21,443 nt of DNA from JAEUSE01 sp964648985 (lineage in GTDB: Bacteria > Patescibacteriota > Doudnabacteria > UBA920), in NCBI GenBank assembly GCA_964648985.1, contig CAZYMS010000022.1, positions 1-21,443 on the forward strand, read 5' to 3'. Under the pieces are notes generated by a model. That model did no database searches and was not told the DNA's origin. It saw only the letters and a list, made by a program, of their open reading frames with translations. Positions 7,377-13,406 of the stretch are shown here, one piece after another. Every line of letters starts with the position of its first letter. The first letter of the stretch is position 1. The position numbers were made by a program, and so were the translations under genes.

Positions 7377-8678
7377 ATGCCACAAAAGGCACCTAAGAAG
7401 AAAGTGAAACCAGCTAAAAAGAAAGTGGCTGCAAAGCAAAAGGTTCCAGCAAAAGCTGTGCGTAAGCCGGTAAAAAAACAGAAACCTAAGAGTGTTCCCG
7501 TACCTAAAAAGCCTTCAGTAAGGCACAGATCAAAGGGGACCGCGGAGGAGGTTTTACCTGAATCACCACAGGTTGCAAAGGCACTCGCTGAAATTTTAGA
7601 AAAGGGCGCTGTCCGCGGTTTCGTTACAGAGGCAGAAATTTTACACTCTTTACCTGAGTTCGAGAACGACTTGCTTGCTCTCGAGCAGGTATTGAATGTA
7701 TTGGAGCAGCGTGGCATTGAAATAGTTGATCAAGAAGTCGCTAGCGTGTGGCAGCAGGGAAAAGAAGCGGAGACAGAGGTAGAAGAAACCCCAAAGAAGG
7801 GCAGCAAAAAGAAGAAGGAAGAAATGCCTGAGGCGTTTGACCTCTCAGACATATACGACGATTCTATCCAGATGTATCTCCGTGAGATTGGAAAGGTTTC
7901 TTTGCTTACTGGAGAAGAGGAAATAGATCTGGCAAAGCGTGTTACAAAAGGCGATGAAGCGGCCCGCAAACGGTTAACAGAGGCTAACCTTCGTTTGGTT
8001 GTATCCATCGCCAAGAAGTACATGGGTCGTAACCTTGGCCTCCTTGACCTTATTCAAGAAGGTAACCTTGGTTTGTTCCGCGCTGTAGAAAAATTTGATT
8101 GGCGCAAGGGGTATAAGTTTTCAACCTATGCGACCTGGTGGATTCGTCAGGCCATAACCCGCGCGCTTGCTGACCAGTCTAGAACCATCCGCATCCCGGT
8201 ACACATGGTGGAGACGCTCAATAAATATGCGCAAGCCGAACGCCAGCTCGTGCAGGACCTTGGGCGTGAACCTCTCCCTGAAGAAATTGCTGCCGAAATG
8301 GGGATAGAGGTAGAAAAAGTATACCATTTACGTAAAATATCCCAAGAAACTGTCTCTATAGATGCATCGGTTGGTGATGACGAGAGCGAAGATTCGACTT
8401 TAGGTGACTTTATTGTAGATGAAGATACTACTAAACCAAGTGACGCTGCAGGTAGGCAGTTACTTAAAGAGTATGTACAAGGTATATTACGAGACTTAGA
8501 GCCGCGGGAACAAAAGATTTTGAAGATGCGATTTGGACTTGAAGATGGGGTTACCCATACGCTCGAAGAAGTAGGAGAAGAATTTGGGGTTACCAGAGAG
8601 CGCATACGCCAAATTGAAGCAAAGGCTTTAGAGCGTATAAAGGAGCACCCAGAAATCTATAGACTGAGGGATTACTAA
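7377..8678 (+). CDS. rpoD: Primary RNA polymerase sigma factor (sigma-70, RpoD)
   Basis: Directs core RNA polymerase to housekeeping promoters. The 433-aa protein contains region 1.2 (DSIQMYLREIGKVSLLTGEEE), region 2 (LRLVVSIAKKYMGRNLGLLD, GYKFSTYATWWIRQAITRA) for core binding, -10 recognition and melting, region 3 (IRIPVHMVETLNK), and region 4 (EEVGEEFGVTRERIRQIEAK), the -35-binding helix-turn-helix. About 60 Lys/Pro/Ala-rich residues precede a region-1.1-like segment (about 65-125), giving a strongly basic N-terminal tail. No large region between 1.2 and 2 is present. The ATG at 7377 follows an AT-rich stretch without Shine-Dalgarno; TATACT at 7367-7372 is so close that a promoter there would give an almost leaderless mRNA. 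The promoters found here (TTGNNN-17-TATAAT-like) suit this sigma factor. Confidence 0.98.
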   Translation: MPQKAPKKKVKPAKKKVAAKQKVPAKAVRKPVKKQKPKSVPVPKKPSVRHRSKGTAEEVLPESPQVAKALAEILEKGAVRGFVTEAEILHSLPEFENDLLALEQVLNVLEQRGIEIVDQEVASVWQQGKEAETEVEETPKKGSKKKKEEMPEAFDLSDIYDDSIQMYLREIGKVSLLTGEEEIDLAKRVTKGDEAARKRLTEANLRLVVSIAKKYMGRNLGLLDLIQEGNLGLFRAVEKFDWRKGYKFSTYATWWIRQAITRALADQSRTIRIPVHMVETLNKYAQAERQLVQDLGREPLPEEIAAEMGIEVEKVYHLRKISQETVSIDASVGDDESEDSTLGDFIVDEDTTKPSDAAGRQLLKEYVQGILRDLEPREQKILKMRFGLEDGVTHTLEEVGEEFGVTRERIRQIEAKALERIKEHPEIYRLRDY

Positions 8679-8712
8679 AAGCACACACGCAAATAAAGCT
8701 AATGGTATATAT

Positions 8713-8740
8713 AAAAGACTGCCCTATTGGGCAGTCTTTT
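8713..8740 (+). terminator. Intrinsic terminator after rpoD
   Basis: A perfect 12-bp stem, AAAAGACTGCCC / GGGCAGTCTTTT, with loop TATT, lies 34 bases after the rpoD stop. A and T runs on both sides allow it to work on either strand. Confidence 0.92.
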
Positions 8741-8867
8741 ATAAGCTGGTTTTCTTTTATTTTGAATACCTGTTTCCCACATCTAAATTCCCTCCGCCCT
8801 CATCACTTAATGTATTCTTCAACTCATCTTAACTACTATGTTTTTTATTTTTTCTACTATGAATATC

Positions 8868-9115
8868 AGTAATGGCGTAGTTATCCACTGGCATATGTAG
8901 CGGAGCAGGTATAGAATGGAAGCACGAAAGGAATAAGCAATAGATGCAAGTAACAGGTAACAGCCCTGTATAGTCTCGCCCCTGTGCTAGACACCTACGG
9001 TCGTGTAAGACCGGCATCAACCTTCATTGGTTTAAAAAGAAAACTGCACAATGAGACAATATAGGAATACGTAAACTCCCATGCACTAGAGAATAGGCAC
9101 GGGAGTTTATTATTT
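8868..9115 (+). ncRNA. Candidate structured non-coding RNA in the gap after rpoD
   Basis: The stretch 8741-9171 has no convincing protein. On the + strand it shows a series of hairpins: AGCAC with GTGCT (about 8931 and 8984), ACAGG with CCTGT around TAACAGC (about 8953-8970), CGGTC-GTGTAA-GACCG (about 8998-9013), AACC-TTCATT-GGTT (about 9019-9032), and a terminator at 9073-9108. Because rpoD is already terminated at 8740, a terminator here implies a separate transcript. No RNase P, tmRNA, SRP or clear 6S signature is seen. The 5' end and promoter are not identified. This is a proposal based on pairing, not a recognised family. Confidence 0.3.
9073..9108 (+). terminator. Intrinsic terminator
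   Basis: AAACTCCC (9073-9080) pairs with GGGAGTTT (9101-9108), with a further TGC/GCA pairing inside the loop. On the + strand ATTATTTAT follows, more U-rich than the other strand, so it probably ends a + strand transcript, though it could also serve the - strand yjbQ cluster. Confidence 0.6.
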
Positions 9116-9130
9116 ATACGGATAGACGTG

Positions 9131-9193
9131 AGTAATGAGTCGTGAGGTATGAGCCTGGCCCTGCTCATGTCTCAAGTCTCATTTCTCATTACT
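9131..9193. repeat. Degenerate inverted repeat overlapping the 3' end of the yjbQ gene
   Basis: AGTAATGAG at 9131-9139 is inverted at 9185-9193, and TATGAGC/GCTCATG lies nearer the centre. The right arm contains TCTCAAGTCTCATTTCTCAT, which recurs exactly at 13378-13397. The repeat supplies the last codons (VMRNET) and stop of the - strand yjbQ frame. Confidence 0.7.
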
Positions 9194-9554
9194 GTAATAG
9201 ATATTGTTCTGCTTCTGGGGCCATCGAACTCAAACAGTACTATGCGCTGCCACACGCCAAGCCGCAGTTCGCCTTGGTATAGGGGAACAGTAAGGCTAGG
9301 ACCTATAAGCGTTGCCAGTAGGTGGTCTGGAAAATGTTCAGGATTGTGCGGGTGACGGAACGCAAGGTGTGGAGCTATAGCGCCCAAGGCATCTAAGTAA
9401 TCCAGGTCTGTGCCGGGATCCATATCTGCAGTACTTACTGCAGCAGTAGTGTGTTGTATGAATATGTTGCACAGGCCTTCCGTATATATTCTTGGGTATT
9501 ATCGGTAATATCAACTACCTGTCTCTTTTCTCTTGTCTGGATTGTCAAAATCAT
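9172..9554 (-). pseudogene. YjbQ/UPF0047 family protein, frameshifted
   Basis: The frame open through 9172-9498 encodes the YjbQ core: EGLCNIFIQHTTAAVSTADM, then DLDYLDAL, HNPEHFPDHLLATLIGPSL, and the signature LGVWQRIVLFEFDGPRSR. HTTAA and the GxWQxI...EFDGPR block are diagnostic of UPF0047; E. coli YjbQ has weak thiamine-phosphate synthase activity. The expected N-terminus, MILTIQTREKRQVVDITDNT followed by QEY, lies in a different frame starting with ATG at 9554. The switch falls in a TATATA stretch near 9482-9490. Compared with the family about four residues also seem missing there, so a real deletion is as likely as a sequencing error. The ATG lies five bases after the lipoprotein stop codon. 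The only in-frame Met of the core (9423) is downstream of HTTAA and would give a non-functional fragment. Confidence 0.75.
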
Positions 9555-9559
9555 ACTAT

Positions 9560-10027
9560 CTATTTTGGTGGTTGGCCGAATGCTACATTCCCCAGATCTT
9601 GTCCTTTAATTATTTGACCATCGGTATTTGTTGCCTCAAACCAAAAGTTTGTAGCAGCGAGCGTGGGGGGTAGCGGGGTCATCCACGTATTGGGTTCATT
9701 GGTGGTATTGGTCGCAGTTCCCAGAGAAATGCCGCCTGGATATTCTTCCGCTGCACCTGTCCCTATGGGCAGATACTTTATTTCAACCCTAGTTAGATTT
9801 TGTCCCTTTACTTTTGCTAAAGCGCCCGTTGAGTAAATAATCCAATTGTCTTGGGTGCGCGAAGGTTCTATGGTAAAGCTGATATCCTTTGGATTGGATA
9901 GTATCTGTACAGGAGTGTCTTTGGCAGACTCATTTTTATTCGTATTATTTGAGCATCCTGCAGCAAGGAGCGCTACACTACTTATTATTAGTACTGAGGC
10001 GTAAGTTCGTATTCGTGTTCGTGACAT
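9560..10027 (-). CDS. Small lipoprotein of unknown function
   Basis: The 155-aa product starts with a basic n-region (MSRTRIR), a hydrophobic core (VLIISSVALL) and the lipobox LAAGC, predicting lipidation at C25 by Lgt and cleavage by Lsp. A Ser/Asn/Lys linker follows, then a single small beta-rich domain (about 40-150) rich in Thr and Asn. The spacing of short strands suggests an immunoglobulin-like fold, but no specific family is recognised. The mature protein would be anchored on the outside of the cytoplasmic membrane. Upstream, TTGAAT and TATAGA are spaced only 15 bases apart, a weak promoter candidate. The yjbQ-like gene starts five bases downstream, so the two are probably co-transcribed. 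Confidence 0.85.
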   Translation of the reverse strand: MSRTRIRTYASVLIISSVALLAAGCSNNTNKNESAKDTPVQILSNPKDISFTIEPSRTQDNWIIYSTGALAKVKGQNLTRVEIKYLPIGTGAAEEYPGGISLGTATNTTNEPNTWMTPLPPTLAATNFWFEATNTDGQIIKGQDLGNVAFGQPPK

Positions 10028-10057
10028 TTGGCGTAGATTCTATAGTTATAATCGCTC

Positions 10058-10336
10058 TTATTCAAAGATTATTTTAAAATCTTCAAAGTCTTTTAGTTCT
10101 TCTGTAGAAGCGTAATCAACCTTATCTATTTTAGCCCCTTTTGGGCCCTCGTGACACCAGCGGAGAAACTGCTTAAGGGCATCTATTTCGCCTTCTACTT
10201 CTATGTGTATTTGGTTTTTTTGCTGGTTTTGTACAGTTCCCTTAAGACCCAGCTCTAGTGCTTCATCGAGAGCAGAATAGCGAAATCCTACATCTTGCAC
10301 TTTGCCAGTAATGGTTATGTCTACGTGTTTGACCAT
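10058..10336 (-). CDS. acyP: Acylphosphatase
   Basis: Hydrolyses the carboxyl-phosphate bond of acylphosphates such as 1,3-bisphosphoglycerate, carbamoyl phosphate and acetyl phosphate. The 92-aa length is typical. The family motif reads GKVQDVGFRYSA, with R19 as phosphate-binding Arg; Asp replaces the usual Gly between Gln and Val. The second motif, LKGTVQNQQKNQIHIEVEG, carries N37, the catalytic Asn that positions water. It ends 30 bases before the lipoprotein start. Immediately upstream is the AT-rich repeat following the four-helix-bundle gene, so its ribosome-binding region lies in repeat sequence with no Shine-Dalgarno. Confidence 0.93.
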   Translation of the reverse strand: MVKHVDITITGKVQDVGFRYSALDEALELGLKGTVQNQQKNQIHIEVEGEIDALKQFLRWCHEGPKGAKIDKVDYASTEELKDFEDFKIIFE

Positions 10337-10366
10337 AGTAATAAGTAATTAGTAAGAAGTAATGAG
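10337..10366 (+). repeat. AT-rich repeat at the 3' side of the four-helix-bundle gene
   Basis: AAGTAATTAGTAA (10343-10355) lies here and its exact reverse complement is at 10733-10745, on the other side of the four-helix-bundle gene. Extended to 17 bases the match has one mismatch. Together the pair forms inverted repeats flanking the gene. Confidence 0.75.
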
Positions 10367-10368
10367 GA

Positions 10369-10728
10369 TTAAGAGATAGAATGAGTTTGGTTATATATTA
10401 ACTTAGATAGCATCTTTTCGACTTCAGTTATGAGAGGGTATATCTTCGTATAATCAATAGTCGTATAGCGATCTTCGCAGATAAGTACCTGTGTTTCTAG
10501 CTCGCAGCACGAAGCATAGGCAATTTCTAAATATCTTATAAATTCGAGTTTTCTATTGCGTGACCATCCTTCTGCTATATTCGATGGGACTGAAATAGCG
10601 GCGCGTAACATTTGAGCAAGTAAAATGAACTGTTCTTGCTTGGGTAGTTCGTCGCCTAGTTTATATACTAATCGTACTAGGGCCATTGATTTTTGCCAAA
10701 CCAGCAAATCTTTATAGCCATTAAGCAT
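10369..10728 (-). CDS. Four-helix-bundle protein (S23/23S-IVP, TIGR02436-like)
   Basis: A 119-aa all-helical protein with family landmarks YKDLLVWQKSM at the N-terminus, LRAAISVPSNIAEGWSR (about 47-63) and FIRYLEIAYASCCELETQ (about 64-81), followed by a final helix. Relatives are encoded in intervening sequences of 23S rRNA genes or stand alone in many genomes; the retroelement accessory protein Avd has the same fold. They form pentameric barrels and bind nucleic acid in studied cases; the cellular role is unclear. It is bounded by AT-rich inverted repeats (10337-10366 and 10729-10757), and the ATG directly abuts one of them. This suggests it was inserted as a unit between acyP and bcp. No Shine-Dalgarno is present. 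Confidence 0.93.
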   Translation of the reverse strand: MLNGYKDLLVWQKSMALVRLVYKLGDELPKQEQFILLAQMLRAAISVPSNIAEGWSRNRKLEFIRYLEIAYASCCELETQVLICEDRYTTIDYTKIYPLITEVEKMLSKLIYNQTHSIS

Positions 10729-10757
10729 CTTATTACTAATTACTTTTTACTCATTAC
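10729..10757 (-). repeat. AT-rich repeat at the 5' side of the four-helix-bundle gene
   Basis: Inverted partner of the repeat at 10337-10366. On the - strand it reads GTAATGAGTAAAAAGTAATT and continues to the ATG at 10728. It also provides the final codons of bcp (VMSKK and TAA stop), so the repeat overlaps the 3' end of the upstream gene. Confidence 0.75.
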
Positions 10758-11210
10758 CGTAAGATCTTTTAGTACTTCCTGTGCGTGCGCCTCTGGCTTA
10801 ACCCCTTCGTATATTTTAGCTATTTTACCCAAGGGGTCAACGAGAAATGAAGTGCGTAGTATGCCCATGTATTTTCTACCATACATACTTTTTTCTACCC
10901 ACACTCCGTATTTTTCTACTACTTCTTTATTCTCATCCGCCAATAGTGTAAACGGCAGTTCGTATTTTGTAGCAAACTTCTGATGCTTTTGTATGGAGTC
11001 AATTGATATACCCAAAACCACAGCTTTCATCTTTTTGAATTTGGGAAAGTTATCTCGCAATCCGCATGCTTCTTTAGTGCACCCCGGAGTATCGTCTTTT
11101 GGGTAAAAATACACCAGTACCCACTGGCCAGTATAATCCTTAAGCTCGTGCACTTTTCCATTCTGATCCGGTAGTTTAATTGCCGGCGCTTTTTGTCCTG
11201 TCTTTAACAT
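10740..11210 (-). CDS. bcp: Peroxiredoxin, Bcp/PrxQ type
   Basis: Thiol peroxidase reducing hydrogen peroxide and organic hydroperoxides. The 156-aa protein has the thioredoxin-like AhpC/TSA fold: YFYPKDDTPGCTKEACGLRD places the peroxidatic Cys at C44 and the resolving Cys at C49, the five-residue spacing of atypical two-Cys BCP enzymes. The TPxxC motif is intact, and RTSFLVDP supplies the conserved Arg near the active site. The last codons run into an AT-rich repeat, so the original C-terminus may have differed by a few residues. No Shine-Dalgarno precedes the ATG; the upstream sequence is AT-rich. The reductant (thioredoxin or similar) is not encoded here. Confidence 0.95.
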   Translation of the reverse strand: MLKTGQKAPAIKLPDQNGKVHELKDYTGQWVLVYFYPKDDTPGCTKEACGLRDNFPKFKKMKAVVLGISIDSIQKHQKFATKYELPFTLLADENKEVVEKYGVWVEKSMYGRKYMGILRTSFLVDPLGKIAKIYEGVKPEAHAQEVLKDLTVMSKK

Positions 11211-11321
11211 AAAAAAGTACTCTTAAGTTATTTATGCTATTTTACCATGATTTTTTGATGCCGTCTGCGGGCTACGTAAATCCGTAAACTGCATTTTCTT
11301 GTCGTGTAACTAGTGTAAGAG

Positions 11322-11350
11322 TTGCCATCGCAATATAATCAGTGTAAAAT
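11322..11350 (+). promoter_or_regulatory. Promoter of the 186-aa carbonic-anhydrase-like gene
   Basis: TTGCCA (11322-11327), a 17-base spacer and TAAAAT (11345-11350). Start of transcription is expected near 11357, giving a leader of about 50 bases. The 52-aa gene at 17001 has the same architecture (TTGCTA-17-TAAAAT). Confidence 0.6.
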
Positions 11351-11359
11351 AGCAAATAC

Positions 11360-11400
11360 ACGCAAGCGCGTTTTTTTATTGCGAATTTTCCACTAGGAGG
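11360..11400 (+). promoter_or_regulatory. Hairpin with U-tract followed by strong ribosome-binding site
   Basis: ACGC-AAGC-GCGT (11360-11371) is followed by a run of seven T residues (11371-11377), a minimal terminator-like element inside the leader. CGCAA (11361-11365) can instead pair with TTGCG (11379-11383). AGGAGG at 11395-11400 lies five bases before the ATG. With only four GC-rich pairs, real termination is uncertain; it may act as a translational switch or have no function. Confidence 0.4.
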
Positions 11401-11405
11401 AATCA

Positions 11406-11966
11406 ATGAATCTCGTATTAACCGACGAAGAATGCGTTTTGGCCACTGGGCTTATTAGCCAAGGCGTCTTAACGAGTCTGAGTCAAACTATGACCAAAAT
11501 TGAAAGAGGTATAGTCTTGATCCAGTGCGCTGACGGAGACCAGCGTCGGCAATGGGCAAGCTATATCGAGGGGCTGCTAACTCCTTTGGGTGGGGAGGCA
11601 TGTGTTCATGCTTTTAACTTGAATGGAGGTGCGGGATTACTCCCTCCCAATTCACCTGTGGGTCAACACGGAGAGGATTCTCGAGTCTTGCTGCGCCACA
11701 TAAGAGAGGCACTTCCCATGAAGGGGTTGCATGTTATGGTACCCACTATACATTGGAAGTGCGGAAAATTAGTTGCTAATGGCCTTGACTTGCTCGAAGG
11801 TCTTAGGCTGCTAGGTGAGGCAGAGAAATTGCTTATCGAACAATTTCCTGAAGCACACGTAATTCCGGCCGTCAGTTTGAATTATGGAACAGGGCCCGAT
11901 CGTCCCTATACTGGAATGAAAACTTTCCAGTTCAATAGTGGGCCGTTTGCCGAACGGGGCTATTGA
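11406..11966 (+). CDS. Beta-carbonic-anhydrase-like protein (186 aa)
   Basis: I assign this to the beta-carbonic-anhydrase fold from its motifs, not from overall recognition. VLIQCADGDQRR carries C41 and D43 in the position of the CxDxR zinc and Asp motif, with Asp (D45) where Arg is usual. FNLNGGAGLL resembles the RNAGG loop, and MVPTIHWKCG gives H116-x2-C119, matching HxxCG. C41, H116 and C119 could therefore bind zinc. Loss of the dyad Arg leaves activity doubtful, and it may hydrate CO2 poorly or have another role. The start is firm: AGGAGG five bases upstream of ATG, unusual in this window. It is monocistronic, with its own promoter and a terminator shared with the convergent 349-aa gene, which has the same zinc motifs. 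Confidence 0.8.
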   Translation: MNLVLTDEECVLATGLISQGVLTSLSQTMTKIERGIVLIQCADGDQRRQWASYIEGLLTPLGGEACVHAFNLNGGAGLLPPNSPVGQHGEDSRVLLRHIREALPMKGLHVMVPTIHWKCGKLVANGLDLLEGLRLLGEAEKLLIEQFPEAHVIPAVSLNYGTGPDRPYTGMKTFQFNSGPFAERGY

Positions 11967-11989
11967 ACTGTACTCTTTACGAGAGATGC

Positions 11990-12025
11990 TTTAGGCGGTG
12001 CGAACACATGTTTGTACCGCCTAAA
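11990..12025. terminator. Terminator between two convergent genes
   Basis: TTTAGGCGGT (11990-11999) pairs perfectly with ACCGCCTAAA (12016-12025); AACA/TGTT can pair further inside the 16-base loop. It lies after the stop of the 186-aa gene and after the stop of the convergent 349-aa gene on the other strand, so it probably serves both. T-tracts are short. Confidence 0.75.
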
Positions 12026-12067
12026 TTTATATGTATATATGCTTTGTATGCTATGCGATTTGCCAGT

Positions 12068-13117
12068 CTAGTACTCGTTTAATATATTGAGGCTCCTAGT
12101 ATTGAGGTCAACCGTTGTAACTAAGTGTTCCAGATGCGGCAACAGGTCGGGCACTAGGTCCGTTATAGTTTCCATGGCAAATTCGTGAAGGAACTTAGAT
12201 TTTTCTTCGGCGAGGATACGTTCAGGGCCTGCGGGTATGGCATAGGGCGCAGAGGTCATCAATACTATGCCGTCTTTCGGGTTTACACGGCCCGAATTTA
12301 TATTGTCGAGCAGTAGGGTGGCGCCAGTGCTAATTGCACCTCGAAGGCGTGGGTCAAAGGGGCCAATTATAAATGCGCTATTTATTTCGTGTAGCCAGTC
12401 AAAACCGCGTCCAATGGCGAGTATCCATTCTTTATGTTCAGCCTCAGCTATAGGTCTGTTTTCTGCTCGAATTTCTGCTATGTGTGCAATGTTTCCTTGG
12501 ATGAGAGGTGTCAAATCTTTGCGCATATGTTGCGGCATGCTTGGGTATAGTCGATCTATTAAAGTTTTTATAGCTTCTAGTGTGTTATCGGTAACATCCG
12601 CGAGGTCTATTACTTCGCCGTTATCGCCATGTAATACTAGACTTTCCAAATCTGTTTCTATGCCGCACAAAATTGAATATACAGTTCCTTTGCCGAATAC
12701 ATGGTCAAATTGTGCTTTGAGTTTTGTGGTGAACTCTATGGCGGCGGATTTGTTGTAGCCAAAACCCTTGCAGCCACGATGTTCATCACCGCGGGAGTAA
12801 TGGTATGTGATTATGGGTAGTATGTTGTGTCCGCGACTAATTCCTGTGTTTACCCAGTCGCGTACGGTATAGAGTAGGCCTGGCCAGCCCAGATTAAACT
12901 TGCCGCCAAGGTTCCGCCAGGGGCGAATAATTCCTAAAGCGGTTTTTGTCATGACCGGAACATGCAGTCGACCATCCATACATTTAAATACCCCTATTTC
13001 TGTAGGGTGCTGGGCTTGGTACAGCCTGCGAGCAAGGGTGGTTTCGGGGCTGCTATACAGGGTAGCGTGTTTCTTGTTTATGGCAATGAGCTTATCTATT
13101 CCTCTGCGATTATCCAT
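12068..13117 (-). CDS. Beta-carbonic-anhydrase-like zinc protein (349 aa)
   Basis: The N-terminal third carries a full beta-carbonic-anhydrase signature: FKCMDGRLHVPV gives C46, D48 and R50 (CxDxR), PWRNLGGKF matches the RNxGG loop, and GDEHRGCKGFGY gives H113-x2-C116 (HxxC). Zinc would be bound by C46, H113 and C116, with D48-R50 as the catalytic dyad. H106, ten residues before C116, is an alternative ligand, closer to the wide spacing in carboxysomal CsoSCA enzymes. About 220 more residues follow that classical beta-CAs lack, including FDWLHEINSAFIIGPFDPRL and a Leu-rich C-terminal helix, so it is longer than the usual 200-230 aa. No signal peptide is visible. Carbonate chemistry is plausible, but the reaction is inferred. 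A good promoter lies just upstream; there is no Shine-Dalgarno. Confidence 0.8.
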   Translation of the reverse strand: MDNRRGIDKLIAINKKHATLYSSPETTLARRLYQAQHPTEIGVFKCMDGRLHVPVMTKTALGIIRPWRNLGGKFNLGWPGLLYTVRDWVNTGISRGHNILPIITYHYSRGDEHRGCKGFGYNKSAAIEFTTKLKAQFDHVFGKGTVYSILCGIETDLESLVLHGDNGEVIDLADVTDNTLEAIKTLIDRLYPSMPQHMRKDLTPLIQGNIAHIAEIRAENRPIAEAEHKEWILAIGRGFDWLHEINSAFIIGPFDPRLRGAISTGATLLLDNINSGRVNPKDGIVLMTSAPYAIPAGPERILAEEKSKFLHEFAMETITDLVPDLLPHLEHLVTTVDLNTRSLNILNEY

Positions 13118-13150
13118 ATATAATGCTTGGTAATTACTAGCGGTCCCATA

Positions 13151-13179
13151 ATAATAGACCTCCGTGCATTACTTTTCAA
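13151..13179 (-). promoter_or_regulatory. Promoter of the 349-aa carbonic-anhydrase-like gene
   Basis: On the - strand TTGAAA (13174-13179) is followed after 17 bases by TATTAT (13151-13156). The start would be near 13144, about 27 bases upstream of the ATG at 13117. The leader lacks a Shine-Dalgarno. Confidence 0.65.
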
Positions 13180-13313
13180 GATTTACTCCGGGGTATATAC
13201 TAAAGAGGCATTCATTTTCTATATTCGGCAATGATAGAGCGGTTGTCTAAAAAATTTGAAATTACAATGAGCAAGTGGTTCTACAAGCTCGCTTGTAAGA
13301 TAGTAAAATAAGT

Positions 13314-13401
13314 AGACATGAGAAATGAGGCTTGAGTAGCGAGAAAAAAAACTTCCCTTTTGGGAAGCTTTTTTAGGTCTCAAGTCTCATTTCTCATGTC
13401 T
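13314..13401. repeat. 23-bp inverted repeat enclosing the MBL gene terminator
   Basis: AGACATGAGAAATGAGGCTT and three further bases (13314-13336) are inverted at 13379-13401 with a single mismatch. The right arm shares a 20-base identity with the repeat at 9131-9193. The rest of the inter-arm sequence is a terminator. The unit begins a few bases beyond the stop codon of the MBL/beta-CASP gene. Upstream, 13200-13310 holds only a small hairpin (TACAAG-CTCG-CTTGTA at 13282-13297). Confidence 0.8.
13344..13374 (-). terminator. Intrinsic terminator after the MBL/beta-CASP gene
   Basis: CTTCCC/GGGAAG stem with a four-base loop, one mismatch and then A/T runs of six to eight bases on each side. On the - strand eight U residues follow the stem. 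It lies within the 13314-13401 inverted repeat. Confidence 0.85.
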
Positions 13402-13406
13402 GTATT

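Noticed and set aside
8829..9020. 63-codon frame on the - strand after rpoD
   Set aside because: Composition is not protein-like, no homology is recognised, and it overlaps the hairpin-rich region better explained as non-coding.
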